From NCBI GenBank assembly GCA_002989075.1, contig PSQN01000002.1:326097-390096 (forward strand): a DNA stretch of 64,000 nucleotides, given 5' to 3'. Both the position numbers and the translations under genes were made by a program. The notes below the pieces were generated by a model. That model was given only the letters and a program-made list of their open reading frames with translations, had not been told where the DNA came from and ran no database searches. Shown in pieces: positions 40,813 through 52,131 of the stretch (position 1 is the first letter of the stretch; each line of letters starts with the position of its first letter). The stretch is from Arthonia radiata (Eukaryota > Ascomycota > Arthoniomycetes > Arthoniales > Arthoniaceae).

Positions 40813-42934
40813 CTATCGAGGATTGCCCCACGGACTGAAGCTGTAATTTGAGTACGGCGATTGTTGAGGTGTATTCCATAGGGGAGACTGCATGGTTGGT
40901 GCTTGATTGGACAACGGCGCCAGCGGGCCTGGCTGACCTTGGAATTGGAGAGGCGATGGAATCGATGGACGATAGCTAGGATAGCCGTTGGGTATGTCCA
41001 ATTGACTTGGAAGGCGAGAAGCTGTACTTGATGATGGCCTGCCACCTAACGTTGGGAGCGAACTAGTGTATGATGAGTTAAAACCACCACTAGTTGACGA
41101 CCGCTTGAGAGGTTGTCGCAGTGGCTCACCGTCTTCCTCTTCATCACTGCTCAACGTCAAGTCGACCACCTCTGGCTGCTTTCTTTTCGCACTGTTGGTC
41201 GACGGTGCAGCAGATGTAGGCGCTGAAGATAGCTGAGATCCTGACCGTGAAGGTGTTGGCTGGAACGAGTAAGGAGTCGTTGCGCTGCTCGGCTCATCTT
41301 TGACACCATTCGATTTGCTGTTGCTGATTTCAACGATGTCGTCGTCGTCTTCGTTGTCGATGTCCTCATCATCGTCGAACTCAAAATCTCTGGCCGGTCG
41401 TTTGGACGGTACCGCAGGCCCTGGCGTAGCCATGTTGTGTGTCGCGTCACCGGTCCGTACCGTGCCATTTGGCTCAATAGTGACCTGATCGGTCGACTGA
41501 GGGAGGCGCCGCAAGATGTCTTGCACATACTGATCTACTGCCAATGCTTCGAACGGAAAGACCTTGTTGCATGTTGGGCAAGACCATTGCGGCGCTTGCT
41601 CCTGAAGCTGTAAGAAGCTCTCTGCGTCGAAGCATTGGTTGTGATTGCATATGGTTGATCTGCAAGGTAGCGTCATGCGCATTGCTGAGAGTGGACATTT
41701 AAGTGACATCACTGAAGACGTGGCCACAATGTCTGGGTCATTCGCTTTGGTGATCACTATAAACAGTCAGCGGTGCATTTGACGCGATTGCTTTGCAGTG
41801 CGCGTACTCTCGTTGATGACAGTCTCTTTTGGTATGACATTGCCCGCCTTGATCTTCGAGACAAGGCTATCCACAGAATGCTTGCGCACGAGATTCACAA
41901 CGAAGAAGAACTTCTATGTAGCAGTCAGCGTGGCTTCGATCAATCGTGTGACACGAAGATGTCTCTGACCTTGTCGGTCGCAGCGTATGTGAGTGCAATT
42001 CGGTTCTGATAGTTGGGTAGCTTGCGAACTAAAGACGTGATATCGGCAGGTCTCGTGGTTCCTGCCTTCTTCTTGATGCCGCGAAGATTGCCTTGATACG
42101 GTTCGTCGTTGATCTTGAGCTCGATCTGACTTGGAAACGCTATGTCAGGCTTCGACGAGTCCAGTTCATTCGTGCAGTAGATAAGGACGTGGTATGAGTT
42201 ATCGTAAGCAACTTTTGCGTTTCGTTCAGGTCCAAGCGTGAACATGGATGTGACGGTGTGGCGATTCTGATGGATGACTGGCAATATCAGCTCGGAAAAG
42301 AATACATGCACCGGATTGGCATAGCTCACTCGGTAAATCAGTGTTGCGCGTGAGGGGTTCCAAAATCTCGTGAAATGGGCTGTCCGGAAATTTGATGTTG
42401 GCTATGAGACGTTAGCCTATAACATAGCACGTCGGCTGCGGGATGAATTGACAATAATAGAGCTGAGCGGGGAGAGATATGTCAGCGTACCTGTTCCGGT
42501 TGGTTTCGCATATCCAGAAGCACTGCGGGCGCCAGAGTAAGCTGATGAAGCGCCATGGTAGCCATTGGTACTTTTGTACCCAGAATCGTATCGATCCGCG
42601 TAGCCTTGAGCCATGTAGCCGTTGCTTGAGGGTGCCGCACTGGCACCAGCAGGCGCTGCGGGTGCAACGCGGCGACACAGCTTTCGAAACGTGTCGGTGT
42701 CGCCAGAGGTATAGAGATCTGTCAAGCCTATGGTTTGGGGTCAGTGTGATGCTCACGTCTGCTAACAAATGTCAGTAGCTTACGCTTCTGAACACGCTGT
42801 TGCAGCGACGCTTTGACGCCGCTGATGGCGAGACCTTGCTCCCTCAAGATGTTCTTCAGATCATTATTGAGCAGCAATTTGGTCTCTGCATGAGCTCTAG
42901 TGAGAGCAGAATGATCATCTTGGGTGAGCGACAT
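40813..42934 (-). CDS. SIZ1: SIZ/PIAS-type SUMO E3 ligase (6 exons, 605 aa)
   Basis: Exons 42934-42784, 42727-42491, 42401-42330, 42277-41970, 41913-41808 and 41756-40813 close in frame; intron 3 is only 52 bases. An N-terminal SAP-like helix pair (NNDLKNILREQGLAISGVKASLQQRV..LTDLY) is for DNA contact. The PINIT domain (about 135-280) includes IAFPSQIELKINDEPYQGNL and GTTRPADITSLVRKLPNYQN. The SP-RING is at about 310-356 (LKCPLSAMRMTLPCRSTICN, HNQCFDAESFLQL, WSCPTCNKVF). A Ser/acidic tail holds VDLTLSSDEE, a likely SUMO-interaction motif. The ligase transfers SUMO from Ubc9 to nuclear targets such as septins or PCNA in yeast. Confidence 0.88.
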
Positions 42935-43543
42935 GCCTAGAAATGAGGAACCAATGAAGGGTAAATGAGTAGCGGTCTACCGCCCTGCTCGATAAGGGGA
43001 GGTCGGAGTCCCCAATATATTCGCTCACCGCTCAAGGCAAGAGCGATGCAAGGTGAAAAGTTGAGATCTTGCGCCTTCTACGTCCGTAATGAAATCCCCA
43101 GTCGCGAATGCCTAGAGCTATCTTCAAACAAAAGATGGTCTTCTCCTTGTAAGCGCTTGTCTTGCAGAGAGGCGACGGATGCCTTGTGTGGAGCAGATGG
43201 CGTGGTACAGAATGCCACTCCCTGTTTTTCTAGTCTGTTTCGTGGCAGCCTCTCAAGACTTCGCCGGCTGTACACGCATCCAAACGGCCAAGCACGTCAC
43301 TTCAAACGAGAAAGATGGAGGCGAGAACGTCGAGAAAGCGTTTCATCAAATGCCAGCGCTCACCATTATCGATACTGATTGGTGACACCAGAAAGAGTGC
43401 CAATGGGTATGTGTTTAGCGCCACGAATGCACGACATAGCTCTAGGTTAGTGCCCGCTAGTGCGCAGATCTGTGATCATGACCTTGCACACTTGGGCTTC
43501 GCTCTCTCGCAATTCTCACAGTAAATCTCGACTGCGACAAACC
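42935..43543. promoter_or_regulatory. Divergent region SUMO ligase / DUF2423 gene
   Basis: 609 bases between divergent starts. No RNA gene or repeat was found. Confidence 0.4.
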
Positions 43544-43991
43544 ATGGCGAAATCAACAAGAGCGCATGCACGCCAGAAGAACAACACAGCATTGCGCAAG
43601 AAAGTGTTTGCCCCCGTAGAGCAAGCACGCAACGAGCGCCTATCTGAAAAGCTCATGCAGATTGCATCCAAACCATCAGAACGTGAAAAGGCCAAGGAGA
43701 ACGAAATGGAAGTCGAGCCCACACAAGCAGATGTCGAGAATACGAAGCGTGTAGGCGATGGTAGGTTTCCGTGAAAGTATACCAGGCAATCATCGGTTTG
43801 CATACTGATGCTTGTGCATAGAGATGGAGATCGACGATGACGGTGCTGGCAAGATGGTGCGCAAGAGGACCGACCGCAAGACGCCAAGCAGAGTGCAGAA
43901 GAAGCGAAGAGGCAAACCACATGCGCAGATTGTGTTTCCACAATACAAGAAGGGGAAGCGCGCCGCAAGACGGAAGAGCTCAAAGGCGTGA
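43544..43991 (+). CDS. DUF2423 nucleolar-type small basic protein (2 exons, 128 aa)
   Basis: Exons 43544-43760 and 43822-43991 (intron GTAGGT..GCATAG) give 128 aa. The start MAKSTRAHARQKNNTALRKK, then VFAPVEQARNERLSEKLMQI, is the DUF2423 signature shared with yeast YBL028C. The C-terminus is strongly basic (KKRRGKPHAQIVFPQYKKGK). Yeast members are nucleolar and linked to ribosome biogenesis; the molecular role is not defined. Confidence 0.85.
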
Positions 43992-44813
43992 TCACCCTGC
44001 GCTGGCGTGAGCAAAGATGTCCATGATGACTTCGATGTCTCAACTTTGTCTCATATACTCCTGCTCAGAGTTGATGTCCTGCTCTGCCGACACCTGGCGT
44101 CAGCGCGCACAAAGACCGACATCATGCCATACCGTGGCATCACTGATGCTCGATACTAAAGCCACAATACTTCGCATCACCACGCAAGCAGGAATTGTTG
44201 GCGGCAGATATGACAGCTCATTTGCCACAACAGCACTATTAGGGCAAGCTATCTGGAGCTATTTGAGGAGAGGGCAACTGCACCCGGGGCTGTACGGTCC
44301 AAGAGGGCAATGCTGCCCGTGTAGCCAGTAGTCGTCCTGGTTGCGTGGACCACCGGACCATCTCTATAACCTCCACGAAGCTCCTGAAAGGTTATGACAG
44401 TTGACACGGTCAAACGTCGTTGCGTGATTGCTGCCACTCGGTCTAGGGTAGAAATTTATGTTGTGAGCGCATGCAGCATGAGCGAGTAACAAGAGCTTTG
44501 ATCTGTCTCTCTGGGGGCGCCAATCAAAAAGGGGGGCGCTTTGAAGGGGGTAGCAAGCCTTATTTTCATTGGCAGAGGTGTGATTTCCAAGGGCCGTTTA
44601 GGGGGTTTGCAAATCTGTGGGCGTGGGTGCGACAGGGTTGTCCAGCCACCTCGATTTTTGGCCTCATCAGAAACCACGCCTCCTTCCACGCACCACCAGC
44701 CTTCTGAAATATGGACAACACTACCGGCGTCAAAATGAACATTCCATTCTTTCATTCCTCTTGAAAATCACACAGTAGCTACATTGTCTTCAGGCTGCTA
44801 CACGCTCCCACAA
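43992..44813 (+). promoter_or_regulatory. Upstream region of coiled-coil gene with several AGGGG boxes
   Basis: 822 bases without a gene. Between about 44531 and 44602 there are three plus-strand AGGGG motifs (stress-response-element-like) among other G runs, 210-285 bases upstream of the ATG at 44814. The functional meaning is unproven. Confidence 0.35.
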
Positions 44814-46238
44814 ATGGCCCTTACATCCCACCCAGTATCCATCAAAGACTTCGTTGAAGACACCTCATATAATCCGCATGGATTTCGTCTGAAGGACGAT
44901 TCGGATCATGATAGCAGTAGCGACGCATCAACTTTGATTGCGCGACCAACTGCCGCGTACACAAGTTCGCCATACGTCTTCGAGCGCAATCCGGTTGCTC
45001 TCCCTGGACCTCTTGAAGAACTTACGCCTCCGCCGACGCCCGGTCATGGTAGCAAACCACCCAGCAAATCACCGACTAAGCGAGGGCTCAAGGCCAGTGC
45101 GAGCCTTAATCTTACCTTTGCGCCATTGTTGAACCACGCCAACTCCTTCATTACACCAGCCAACTCGTCCAGCACCTCGCCGACTCGTCAAGATCGCCCC
45201 GGAAGCGCATCGCCGACGAGGGATGGCAACGCCTCGCCAACTCGCCGGTCGAATGCGCTCGCGGACTTCTTCCAAGGAAGCTCGGCTCCGGTCTCGTTTG
45301 GGCTAGTATCGACCCCCAGTCCGAAGAAGGAGGACTTCCCTGAAGGCTCGCCATTCGGCCCGGGTTCAGCGGCTCGACCTGTGTCCGTTGCTTCAAAGTC
45401 ATCCGCGGGTAGCGCATCGCCTACTCGACCGGGCTATCCGCGCCGAGGATCAACTCTTTCTGTCGCGGCGTCCTTCCTCGGGATAGCTCAGCCACGTGCA
45501 GGTTCAGCATCCCCCACGCGGAAGTCAGCACGCCCACGCAGCCGCATGGGCGACGCCATCCTGCAGCTTGACTTTGAGAATGAAGTCTTTCCCAACGAGT
45601 CGTTAGGTGGCAAAGGTGAGAAGGCTTTTGACGAGCTGCTCGCGAATGCGGAGAAGCTCTTCAACAAGATGCGCAACGCTTACGCGAAGAAATGCGACGC
45701 GTTAGATCACATTGAGGTCGACAGACAAGCAGATCGCGAAGCGATGGCGGAGGAGCGGGAACGCCTGGAGCACGTGAAGCAACAACTCAACGAGATGTCC
45801 GCAAGGGTGGAGGAGAGGGATGTCGAGATTCGCGATTTGGAGGACGAGCTGGAGGATCGTGTGAGGAATTCGAGGACGATTCGCATGCTCTCTCCGGACG
45901 AAGAGCGTGCGCCGTCACAAAGCTCCGATCGGGCACGACAGATCTGGAATGCAGATTCAGACAACCTCGAGATGGTTGACGAATCGGGATCTGATAGCGG
46001 AAGGGAAAGCGTCTTTGACCGACACAGCCGACCATCGTCAAGCTCGAGTGCACACACGCAAGCACGCAGACCAAACGATGCTACAGCACGGCAGAAGAGA
46101 ACGTCAACCTTCTGGGAGGAGGCTGCACCCTTCGTGCCGCCAGAAGCCGTCTTACAAAACGAGAATAGAGATCTCAAGAAGCGGATCGCGGAGCTGGAGG
46201 AGACGCTGCAGAGTTGTCTGGGTATTGTGGATCTTTGA
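44814..46238 (+). CDS. Coiled-coil protein with SASPTR repeats (474 aa), family unknown
   Basis: The first in-frame ATG, at 44814, gives MALTSHPVSIKDFVEDTSYN and 474 aa. Residues about 30-250 are disordered and Ser/Pro-rich, with several (S/A)SPTR motifs (GSASPTRDGNASPTRRSN, GSASPTRPG, GSASPTRKS) that are potential proline-directed kinase sites. A conserved-looking block follows: MGDAILQLDFENEVFPNESL, then GGKGEKAFDELLANAEKLFN. A coiled coil runs about 285-360 (EERERLEHVKQQLNEMSARV, ERDVEIRDLEDELEDRV), and a second short coil lies at the C-terminus (NRDLKKRIAELEETLQSC). The layout suggests a cytoskeleton or spindle-pole-linked scaffold, but I do not recognise a family. Confidence 0.75.
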   Translation: MALTSHPVSIKDFVEDTSYNPHGFRLKDDSDHDSSSDASTLIARPTAAYTSSPYVFERNPVALPGPLEELTPPPTPGHGSKPPSKSPTKRGLKASASLNLTFAPLLNHANSFITPANSSSTSPTRQDRPGSASPTRDGNASPTRRSNALADFFQGSSAPVSFGLVSTPSPKKEDFPEGSPFGPGSAARPVSVASKSSAGSASPTRPGYPRRGSTLSVAASFLGIAQPRAGSASPTRKSARPRSRMGDAILQLDFENEVFPNESLGGKGEKAFDELLANAEKLFNKMRNAYAKKCDALDHIEVDRQADREAMAEERERLEHVKQQLNEMSARVEERDVEIRDLEDELEDRVRNSRTIRMLSPDEERAPSQSSDRARQIWNADSDNLEMVDESGSDSGRESVFDRHSRPSSSSSAHTQARRPNDATARQKRTSTFWEEAAPFVPPEAVLQNENRDLKKRIAELEETLQSCLGIVDL

Positions 46239-47217
46239 AGAAGAGAGAATATCGACAGTACAGAAGAACGAACAGTTACTGGGTTGACATACTTGGACCC
46301 GAGCATGTATTGCTTGAGGATTTGCAACGGCTCTCGTGTATCTGAAATTCTAATGTCAATACCCAATGAGACCACAGATAATTATGACTTGCAGCTAGAT
46401 CTGTGTTAGGTTGCAGTCGCACAGGTGATATAGGTTGATAGTGCTCGCATTAACTCTAGAATTGATGAGTGCTGCCACAATATCGCGCGTATAGATACTT
46501 TACAGTGTGATCTATTCATGGTTGAAGTCTAGATGAAAGGGAAGGGCTGTGTTGACAACTCACACATGGACAAGTGACGCCCGATGAGGTCAGAGCCGGC
46601 AAGCCTCATTGAGATGCGGTGAAGGGCATCAATCCTCTTTCATTCTCCACTCTCTCCCATCTTCGCATCAACTCCCTGCAGAACGATACCAGTATCTACA
46701 TTATCTGAACCCAGGCGTCTGGAACAGAGATTGGAAAAGGTTCGGCGCGAGATCGGTCAGAGCTTTGGTCTTGTGGTAGCGAATCACTTCGCTCGTCCTC
46801 TCTGATTTGCTGAGCGAGCACGAATGACAGTCCCCCAGTCGCAACCATAAACAAACTACCCATTCCTAGTCAGTAGCTATCTCTTTTCCTCTCTTCTTCA
46901 ATGTGAAACTCGAACTTGAGCATAGCGAGTCCAGCAAGTGTTGCTGTTTGCGCTCCAATGTTGACGATCAATATGGCAGATCACTTCTCAGCTCCTGGAC
47001 CCTTTCGCCGCGCTATTCTTCCATCTCTACCGCCAACAAAGCATCAACCACCGTGACATTTTTTGGCTTAGGCGCATCAGTAAGAGGCGCTCGTTGACAC
47101 TGATCGCAACGTTTTGCAATACCCGCAGTCGAACCACCTGCTACGGCTGCGCGATACGCAGACACACCGCGTCGCGTCCTCGACTCGTCCTGCGCTGAGG
47201 CGCAACAAACAATCAAC
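46239..47217. other. Intergenic, promoter of HAP5 at its right end
   Basis: About 980 bases with no credible frame, RNA gene or repeat. Confidence 0.4.
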
Positions 47218-48418
47218 ATGGAGCAGCCACCGCTGAGCGAGACTCCACAACAACAGCAAGCAACCTCACCCAAACAGAAGCGCCCGCCGATATATGAATT
47301 GGGCAAGGAGGGCCATTATGGTACGTCAACGCGCAAGGCTGCAGCTCGCTCGCATAAGCGCTGGCCGGTCGCAAACAACTGTGCTGACCAGATTGCCTTG
47401 TACAGGGGCCTGTCAACAGGTATATTTGGAACGACAAACTTTCACTGATCGCTCTCATTGACACTGTCCTCTAGATAGCCAGCCAAAATCAAGCACCCGA
47501 CGCGCACGTCTTTCAAGGCGCGTGGGCAAATGTACGTCTTTCCACAAGCTCGCTTTCTGTATCTCATGCTGATTCAACGACAGGTAACCCAGGGTCTGCA
47601 AGGTACATATAGGGGCGTCCTATCTACGTATTGGCAAGGCATGCTTCGCCACCTCGAAGACGCCGAGCATGACTACAAGCAACAACAACTACCGTTGGCG
47701 CGGATCAAGAAAGTCATGAAGGCAGACCCGGAAGTCAAAATGATATCAGCAGAAGCGCCAATATTATTTGCGAAAGGCTGCGATATCTTCATCACGGAGC
47801 TCACGATGCGCGCCTGGATACACGCGGAAGAGAACAAGAGGCGAACGCTGCAACGTTCAGACATTGCATTTGCCCTCACAAAGTCAGACATGTTCGACTT
47901 CTTGATCGATATTGTGCCACGTGAGGATGCTGGCGCGTCCCACACGAAACGGCCGTCAACGACTGGGGGCCCACCTGGGGCTGCTCCCCCAGGAGCGCCT
48001 CCAATGGCACAACAGCCGGGCATGCCCCCACAACCGCCACCTCATCAGGCCCCTCCGCCGCATCATGGTGCGCCACCTGAGTATGGGGGCTTTCCCCAGC
48101 ACGTGCCGCCAGAACAAGACTTCCGAGGTCAGCCTACAATGTACATGCAGCCAGGACAGCCGGATCCGTCACAGTATCCACAGGCGCAGCCGCAGATGTT
48201 TGATCAGAATATCTACGGGAATTACGGAATGCCGCAGCAGGTAAGTTTATGCAACGCGATGGATCACTCGGTTTCGTTATTGTGGGCTGACAAGCGCGTA
48301 GATGTACCAGCTGCCTCCACAACGTACTGAGCCACCATCTGCTGGTGGCCACTACAGGCCTCACGATGCAGGTGACGTGGAAGCTGATGCAGAGGGAGAG
48401 CGGGAGTATGATGTGTAG
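47218..48418 (+). CDS. HAP5: HAP5/HapE, NF-YC-like subunit of the CCAAT-binding complex (4 exons, 309 aa)
   Basis: Exons 47218-47320, 47479-47531, 47584-48240 and 48302-48418 close in frame. After a Gln/Pro-rich start comes [20 protein letters not shown], then the histone-fold core [40 protein letters not shown] and [20 protein letters not shown], ending at [14 protein letters not shown]. The Hap4-recruitment-type region N-terminal to the fold is kept. The C-terminal half is Pro/Gln-rich with a last acidic block ([14 protein letters not shown]). With HapB and HapC it binds CCAAT boxes and, in fungi, works with HapX in iron control. Confidence 0.92.
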
Positions 48419-48841
48419 GACCCGACTCAACGTACCCGTGGGATCTCCTGGGGTGGGCGCTCATTTCGCGAGCCGAGGCGACGAATGCGCTTTTGAGTTG
48501 TTAACGAACGTTGCAGAGTCGGTGTCTCGTGAGGATGGCGGCAAATAAGGTCTATGGTACCTTAAGCCGGAAGAGAGGAAGAATGGAATGATACAGGACG
48601 TAATTGTGAGGATTGGTCTCCCCACCAGTCCGAATTCGTGCCCCACCTTGTTCCAGCTCCCAACCTCCAACCACACTCTCTACCTTTTCTTTCTCATAAC
48701 CGTACAACTAATTTCGCATTTCACCATCGTCCTCTTCCAAGCTCTTTGGATATCTCAATCGATTTCATTGCGTATCTACTGCACAGCATCGTTGCTACAA
48801 ACCGACATCGCAACCTGACACCCGGCATTTCTTCCCTCAAC
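48419..48841 (+). promoter_or_regulatory. Upstream region of the malate dehydrogenase gene
   Basis: 423 bases between HAP5 and malate dehydrogenase. A pyrimidine-rich stretch lies at about 48650-48760, close to the start codon. No gene was seen. Confidence 0.4.
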
Positions 48842-50185
48842 ATGGTCAAAGCCGGTACAGTCCAGAACACCCGAGCAAACCTCGCGCTCAGCAGATTGAC
48901 AAGAAATAGTCGTCGCAGGAGCCTCTGGTGGCATTGGCCAAGTGAGTGATGCTTCTTCCGCGCTCTGGCTTCCCACCTTCGGGACCGCCGGGAAGCTGCA
49001 TTTAAATCGCCGAATATTTAATTGACCCAACCTAGCCGCTTTCACTCCTCCTCAAGGCCTGCCCGCTCGTCGATGAGCTCGCCCTCTACGATGTCGTCAA
49101 TACTCCTGGTGTGACGGCCGACCTGTCTCACATCTCCTCAATCGCCGTACGAGATCGCCCATGTATCGCGCAAACGGGATAACGCTCACGAGATACTAGA
49201 AAATCACCGGCTTCCTACCCAAGGACGATGGCATGAAGCACGCCTTCACCGGCGCTGACCTCGTCGTCATCCCAGCCGGAATTCCTCGTGCGTCGAGAAA
49301 ACCCTCCCCACAAACCACACCGGACCGCCGCCAATCTAACACCCTCCTGCAGGCAAGCCCGGCATGACCCGCGACGACCTCTTCAAGATCAACGCCGGTA
49401 TCGTCCGCGACCTCGTCAAAGGCGTTGCCGAGCACTGTCCCAAAGCCTTCGTCCTCGTCATTTCCAACCCCGTTAACAGCACCGTCCCCATCTCGGCAGA
49501 GGTCCTCAAGAACGCCGGCGTTTTCGACCCCAAGCGCCTCTTCGGAGTGACCACCCTTGATGTCGTCCGCGCCGAGACTTTCGTGCAGGACATCACTGGC
49601 GAGAAGGACCCGTCCAAGACCGTCATCCCGGTCATTGGAGGTCACTCCGGCGAGACAATCGTGCCGCTGTTCAGCCAGGCCAAGCCTGCGGTCAAGGTAC
49701 CTGAGGATAAGCTGGACGCGCTGACGAAGCGTGTGCAGTTTGGAGGTGATGAAGTCGTCAAGGCGAAGGATGGGGCGGGCAGCGCGACGTTGAGTATGGC
49801 CTATGCTGGGTTCCGGTATGCTGAACTCCACTACCCCAATTCTGGTCCCGTGGCAACTTAAAGACATAAAACTAACAAGTAACGCCACAGCTTCACCGAA
49901 CGCCTCATCCAAGCCATGAAAGGCCAATCCGGCATCGTCGAGCCCACCTACATCTACCTGCCCGGCGTGCCCGGCGGCGACGCCATCGCCAAGAAGACCG
50001 GCTGCGACTTCTTCTCCGTGCCCGTCACGCTCGACGCGTCTGGCGCCGCGCAGGCCCACGACGCCGTCAGCAGCGCCAACGCGTACGAGCAGAAGCTGCT
50101 GGATGCGTGCTATACCGGCCTCAAGGGGAATATTGAGAACGGCGTGCAGTTCGTGAAGAACCCGCCGCCCCCGCCGACGAAGTGA
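48842..50185 (+). CDS. Malate dehydrogenase, probably cytosolic (6 exons, 333 aa)
   Basis: Exons 48842-48854, 48910-48941, 49036-49146, 49200-49287, 49353-49815 and 49891-50185 give 333 aa. The protein starts [20 protein letters not shown], the NAD-binding Rossmann motif, with no transit peptide. Then come [36 protein letters not shown] (catalytic loop arginines), [22 protein letters not shown], the VIGGHSGET active-site His, and [20 protein letters not shown]. It interconverts malate and oxaloacetate with NAD(H). No peroxisomal SKL end is present (ends PPPPTK), so a cytosolic role in redox shuttles is most likely. Confidence 0.93.
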
Positions 50186-50676
50186 GTGTCCTTATCTGTT
50201 TGCGTGTGCTTTTGAGTGCATGTGTGTGTGGAGGGGAAGCTGATGTCTGACTTTAGATAGATTGTAGGATCGCTTTGGGGTGATCCGAGAAGGTTGAAGG
50301 GGGGAAAGAGCTACGAGAGATGGGGGATGGGGATACAGAGGCACGTCCTGAAAAGCAGTCATGCGGTTCCACATCAATCTGCCATGATTGAATAGTTCAC
50401 CGTCTAGATACATCTGAATCAAGGTGTTGTGTCTGGCCATACGCAATTTTGGCTCGACTTGCCGTGCGTGCGCTGCTAAACTACTATTGTCGCGGCCATC
50501 TACTTAACGTTTTCATGAATGTATCAGTATCTACAAGCGTAGGACTACGTGTGACAAGCGTAAACGCAAGAGCAGCGTGCAATTGAGGCAGAGAGGTCGG
50601 AAGTGGAAATATCTGTACTAGATCGACCTCGAGGGAGACGTACGCATTCGTTGACGCTACTACAGTCATAAGCACA
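50186..50676. other. Convergent 3' intergenic region
   Basis: 491 bases between two convergent stops. No gene or repeat was seen. Confidence 0.4.
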
Positions 50677-51933
50677 TTACTCGTCATCACTCCCATAATC
50701 GACAAGTGGCCCTTCACTCTTCGCCGCTCCCTTGACTTCTCTCGCCGGCGCTCCCTCTTCTTGATACCCATTCAACGCCTTCAGTGTACTCGCGCCAAAC
50801 AGCCCACCACCCATCTGTCCCTCCTCATGCCGCACCATTTCAGCCTCAACCGCCTCCTCCTCATCCGCCGCCTCCAACAATCCCCTCTCCCCACCCTCCT
50901 CCAGCAACCCCGCCCTCTCCACTCCCCCTAACGACTGCGCCCTCTCCCTCGCATACCACACCCCATCCGGCGCGGCATACCCCTCCAACCCCAACCCCCC
51001 CTCCTCCCTCCGCCGCCTCTTCGCCTCCGGATCCCCCTCCAACTCCCTCACAAACGCCTCCGGCAACGCCCGCTTAATCGCCTCCGCCGCCTGCTCCTCC
51101 ACCCGCCTCACCTCTCTTTTCTGACTCACCGGATTCGGATCCACGGTCGCCCACCGCACATTCAACACCTCCTCGCTATCCAAACTCTGGTGCGCCATCG
51201 CCTCCTTCGCGAACTGCGCTAGAGATTCCGTTTTATACGTCACGAACGCCACGCCCCGTGTGGGTAGGACGCGGATCCGCTCCACAGGCCCCCACTCCGC
51301 GAAGTGCCGCGAGACGACCTCTTCGATGTCCGGCGTGGGGTGGATCCGACCAACGTAGAGCGTGCGGTTCTGACGCGAGAAGGTGCCGACGCCGCCCATG
51401 TCGGAGCGGTAGTCGGAGTGCTTGTCTCGCCCGAAGCAGTCGACGTTGCCGCTGTACACGTCGAAGACTGACGTCGGCAGCCGGTGCAGGTACTCGCAGT
51501 CGCGGCCTTTGGGGCAGAGGCCGCGCGCGAAGAAGAGGCAGAAGTAGGATGTGCCCGGTTGGGTGTCCGCGCGCGTGTAGCCGGTGTCGTCTTTGACGCT
51601 GCAGCGGCCTTTCGCGGCGGTCTGGGAGGAGTAGGCGTCTTCGCGGTCGCCGCCGGACCATTTGTTGTACCAGATGTTGAAGACGGTGCCGGTTTGCGGG
51701 GGGGGCTGGGAGGTGGAGAAGGTGGCGGGGTCGACTTGGGGACGGGCGGGGCGGCGCTTTTTGCGGATGATCTTTTTTATTTTTTTGCCTTCGGCGTTTG
51801 TGGTTATTATGACTTGCTTTTCGGAGTCGAGGGCGTCGGAGGTGGGTGGGTGGGTGGTGGTGAGGGTTGTGGATGTGGTTTCGGATGTGGGTGGGGGAGA
51901 GGCGGTCGGTGGGGGTGAGAGCTTGGTCGCCAT
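50677..51933 (-). CDS. CWC2: Pre-mRNA splicing factor CWC2 (418 aa)
   Basis: Single exon, ATG at 51933. After a disordered Thr/Pro start come IRKKRRPARPQVDPATF and TGTVFNIWYNKWSGGDREDA (Torus region), then a CCCH zinc finger (YFCLFFARGLCPKGRDCEYL ending in His), the connector GNVDCFGRDKHSDYRSDMGG, and an RRM (NRTLYVGRIHPTPDIEEVVS, with GVAFVTYKTESLAQFAKEAM). The C-terminal third is Glu/Ala-rich and variable. Cwc2 belongs to the NineTeen complex and contacts U6 snRNA in the active spliceosome. It faces FCF2 across a promoter of about 200 bases. Confidence 0.93.
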   Translation of the reverse strand: MATKLSPPPTASPPPTSETTSTTLTTTHPPTSDALDSEKQVIITTNAEGKKIKKIIRKKRRPARPQVDPATFSTSQPPPQTGTVFNIWYNKWSGGDREDAYSSQTAAKGRCSVKDDTGYTRADTQPGTSYFCLFFARGLCPKGRDCEYLHRLPTSVFDVYSGNVDCFGRDKHSDYRSDMGGVGTFSRQNRTLYVGRIHPTPDIEEVVSRHFAEWGPVERIRVLPTRGVAFVTYKTESLAQFAKEAMAHQSLDSEEVLNVRWATVDPNPVSQKREVRRVEEQAAEAIKRALPEAFVRELEGDPEAKRRRREEGGLGLEGYAAPDGVWYARERAQSLGGVERAGLLEEGGERGLLEAADEEEAVEAEMVRHEEGQMGGGLFGASTLKALNGYQEEGAPAREVKGAAKSEGPLVDYGSDDE

Positions 51934-52131
51934 GATGTTGATGTGTGTGCGCTGGAGTGTGCTGCGCGTAGGAAGCTGTGGTGGATGTTGCAGGTTGAAG
52001 AAGCAGAAGTGAAGCTCAGAGGATTCACTTGAATGCCAAGATTGCAGAGGCTTATGGCCCGTGCGCGATATGCCACTATTGTCCAGCCATCCTTAATGTG
52101 TCCAAATTCTATTGCTCTCAGCGATTTCAGC
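51934..52131. promoter_or_regulatory. Short divergent promoter CWC2 / FCF2
   Basis: Only 198 bases separate the two start codons, so the genes probably share one nucleosome-free region. Both encode essential RNA-processing factors. Confidence 0.5.
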
